Assembly (NCBI GenBank): GCA_035771165.1
Contig: JAWNZC010000001.1
Coordinates: 1,422,501-1,486,500, forward strand
Source of the DNA: Paragorgia papillata
Lineage: Eukaryota; Cnidaria; Anthozoa; Scleralcyonacea; Coralliidae
Reading direction: 5' to 3'
DNA length: 64,000 bases
Part shown: piece by piece, positions 63,565 through 64,000 of the stretch
How the letters are laid out: each line of letters begins with the position of its first letter
Numbering within the stretch: the stretch's first letter is position 1
The notes under the pieces: generated by a model
What the model saw: the letters and a program-made list of their open reading frames with translations, nothing else
What the model was told of the DNA's origin: nothing
Databases searched by the model: none
Program-made: the position numbers and the translations under genes

Positions 63565-63585
63565 GTTAGTTAACATTTCGAAATA

Positions 63586-64000
63586 CAGGGTGTCCCCAAA
63601 AAAATGCCCCCCATCCATTTATGAGTTGCACCTTCTTTAATTATGGCACAAGAAGTAAACTTCACGCTGAAATTTTCAGAGCTAAGTAGTTATCTACTGT
63701 AGTCATTTAAAGAGGCAACATCAAAATTTGAACTTGTCCAAATTATGTATGCTACGTCAAGATTTGGAAATCTTCTCCTAAAGGCTTCCCTTGTCCTTGT
63801 TGGGCTTCTTGTTTCATGATAGGAAAGTACCATGAATGCTCTTTCTTCGGGAGTGAATTGTTGTCCAACCATCTTAAGACGGATGAAGTAAAGTGCACTT
63901 CTGCCTACATGGCAAACATGTGCATGGAACTCTCATGAGCATTGTTATTACCCCAAGGAACCCCACATGATTTGATGCCGCATTGCTTCATTTGGAACCA
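63586..64000 (-). mobile_element. Mariner-like element, left end; continues past the window
   Basis: CAGGGTGTCCCCAAAAAAAT follows TA at 63584-63585; such CAGGGTGTCCC-type termini are usual for one group of Tc1/mariner elements. The contained minus-strand frame starts a DUF4817-like domain. It begins 22 bp after exon 16. Confidence 0.65.
63690..63872 (-). pseudogene. DUF4817-like N-terminal fragment of a mariner-type transposase
   Basis: 60 codons from the ATG at 63872: VGQQFTPEERAFMVLSYHET followed by TREAFRRRFPNL fits the helix-turn-helix DUF4817 pattern (FTPEE-x-A-x-MV...FRRRFP). The frame then ends within about 100 bp of the left terminus, so most of the transposase was deleted. DNA binding only is inferred. 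Confidence 0.6.

Overview
This is a repeat-rich eukaryotic window. It holds one host gene that I could rebuild, plus a dense set of DNA transposons. The gene is GCN1 (eIF2-alpha kinase activator, the translation-stress and collided-ribosome sensor). It runs on the + strand from its start codon at 7203 to the last exon visible, ending at 63564. All 16 exons were found by matching translated segments to the animal GCN1 N-terminus as I remember it. Every junction is GT-AG and every junction phase agrees. The pieces add up to 1360 nt, about the first 453 residues of a protein of roughly 2,670 residues, so the gene continues beyond the window. The animal-like GCN1 and the transposon types (hAT, Mutator-like, PIF/Harbinger, Tc1/mariner, TTAA-target elements, Helitron-like) fit a marine invertebrate, most likely a cnidarian. 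That assignment is an inference, not a proof.

Layout: 1-7200 lies upstream of GCN1. It contains the 3' ~780 nt of a large-subunit rRNA on the minus strand (698-1478), a possible first exon (2883-2918), small MITEs and a CRE-like site at 6992. Intron 2 (7460-17089) holds a long-TIR element, a decayed DDE transposase gene (12276-10136, minus) flanked by repeated GTGACTCACGTGAC motifs, and several fold-back MITEs. Introns 3-4 (17145-23812) hold a 5S/tRNA-like SINE, a Helitron-like copy and a TTAA element whose empty site exists elsewhere in the window. Intron 5 (23883-30812) is almost wholly one 6-kb Mutator-like element with a hAT and a TTAA element nested inside it, and a Harbinger element nested inside the latter. 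Intron 6 (31021-39818) holds a mariner with an almost complete transposase and a run of abutting MITEs.

The later introns (39876-63488) carry many hairpin elements, a second hAT that keeps only its BED zinc finger, two more Helitron-like copies, a 480-bp near-perfect palindrome, a satellite array split by a Mutator-like insertion, (TTAA)n/(TTGG)n microsatellites and a ~112-bp tandem array. The window ends inside another mariner-like element.

The non-transposon signals I think deserve most attention are: a perfect 10-bp hairpin that buries the exon-3 donor site; upstream ORFs in front of the GCN1 ATG, one of which terminates in an overlapping TAATG; and the rRNA fragment, which keeps its 3' end but is cut on its 5' side. 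Nothing here is prokaryotic: there is no operon, no CRISPR array and no phage gene.
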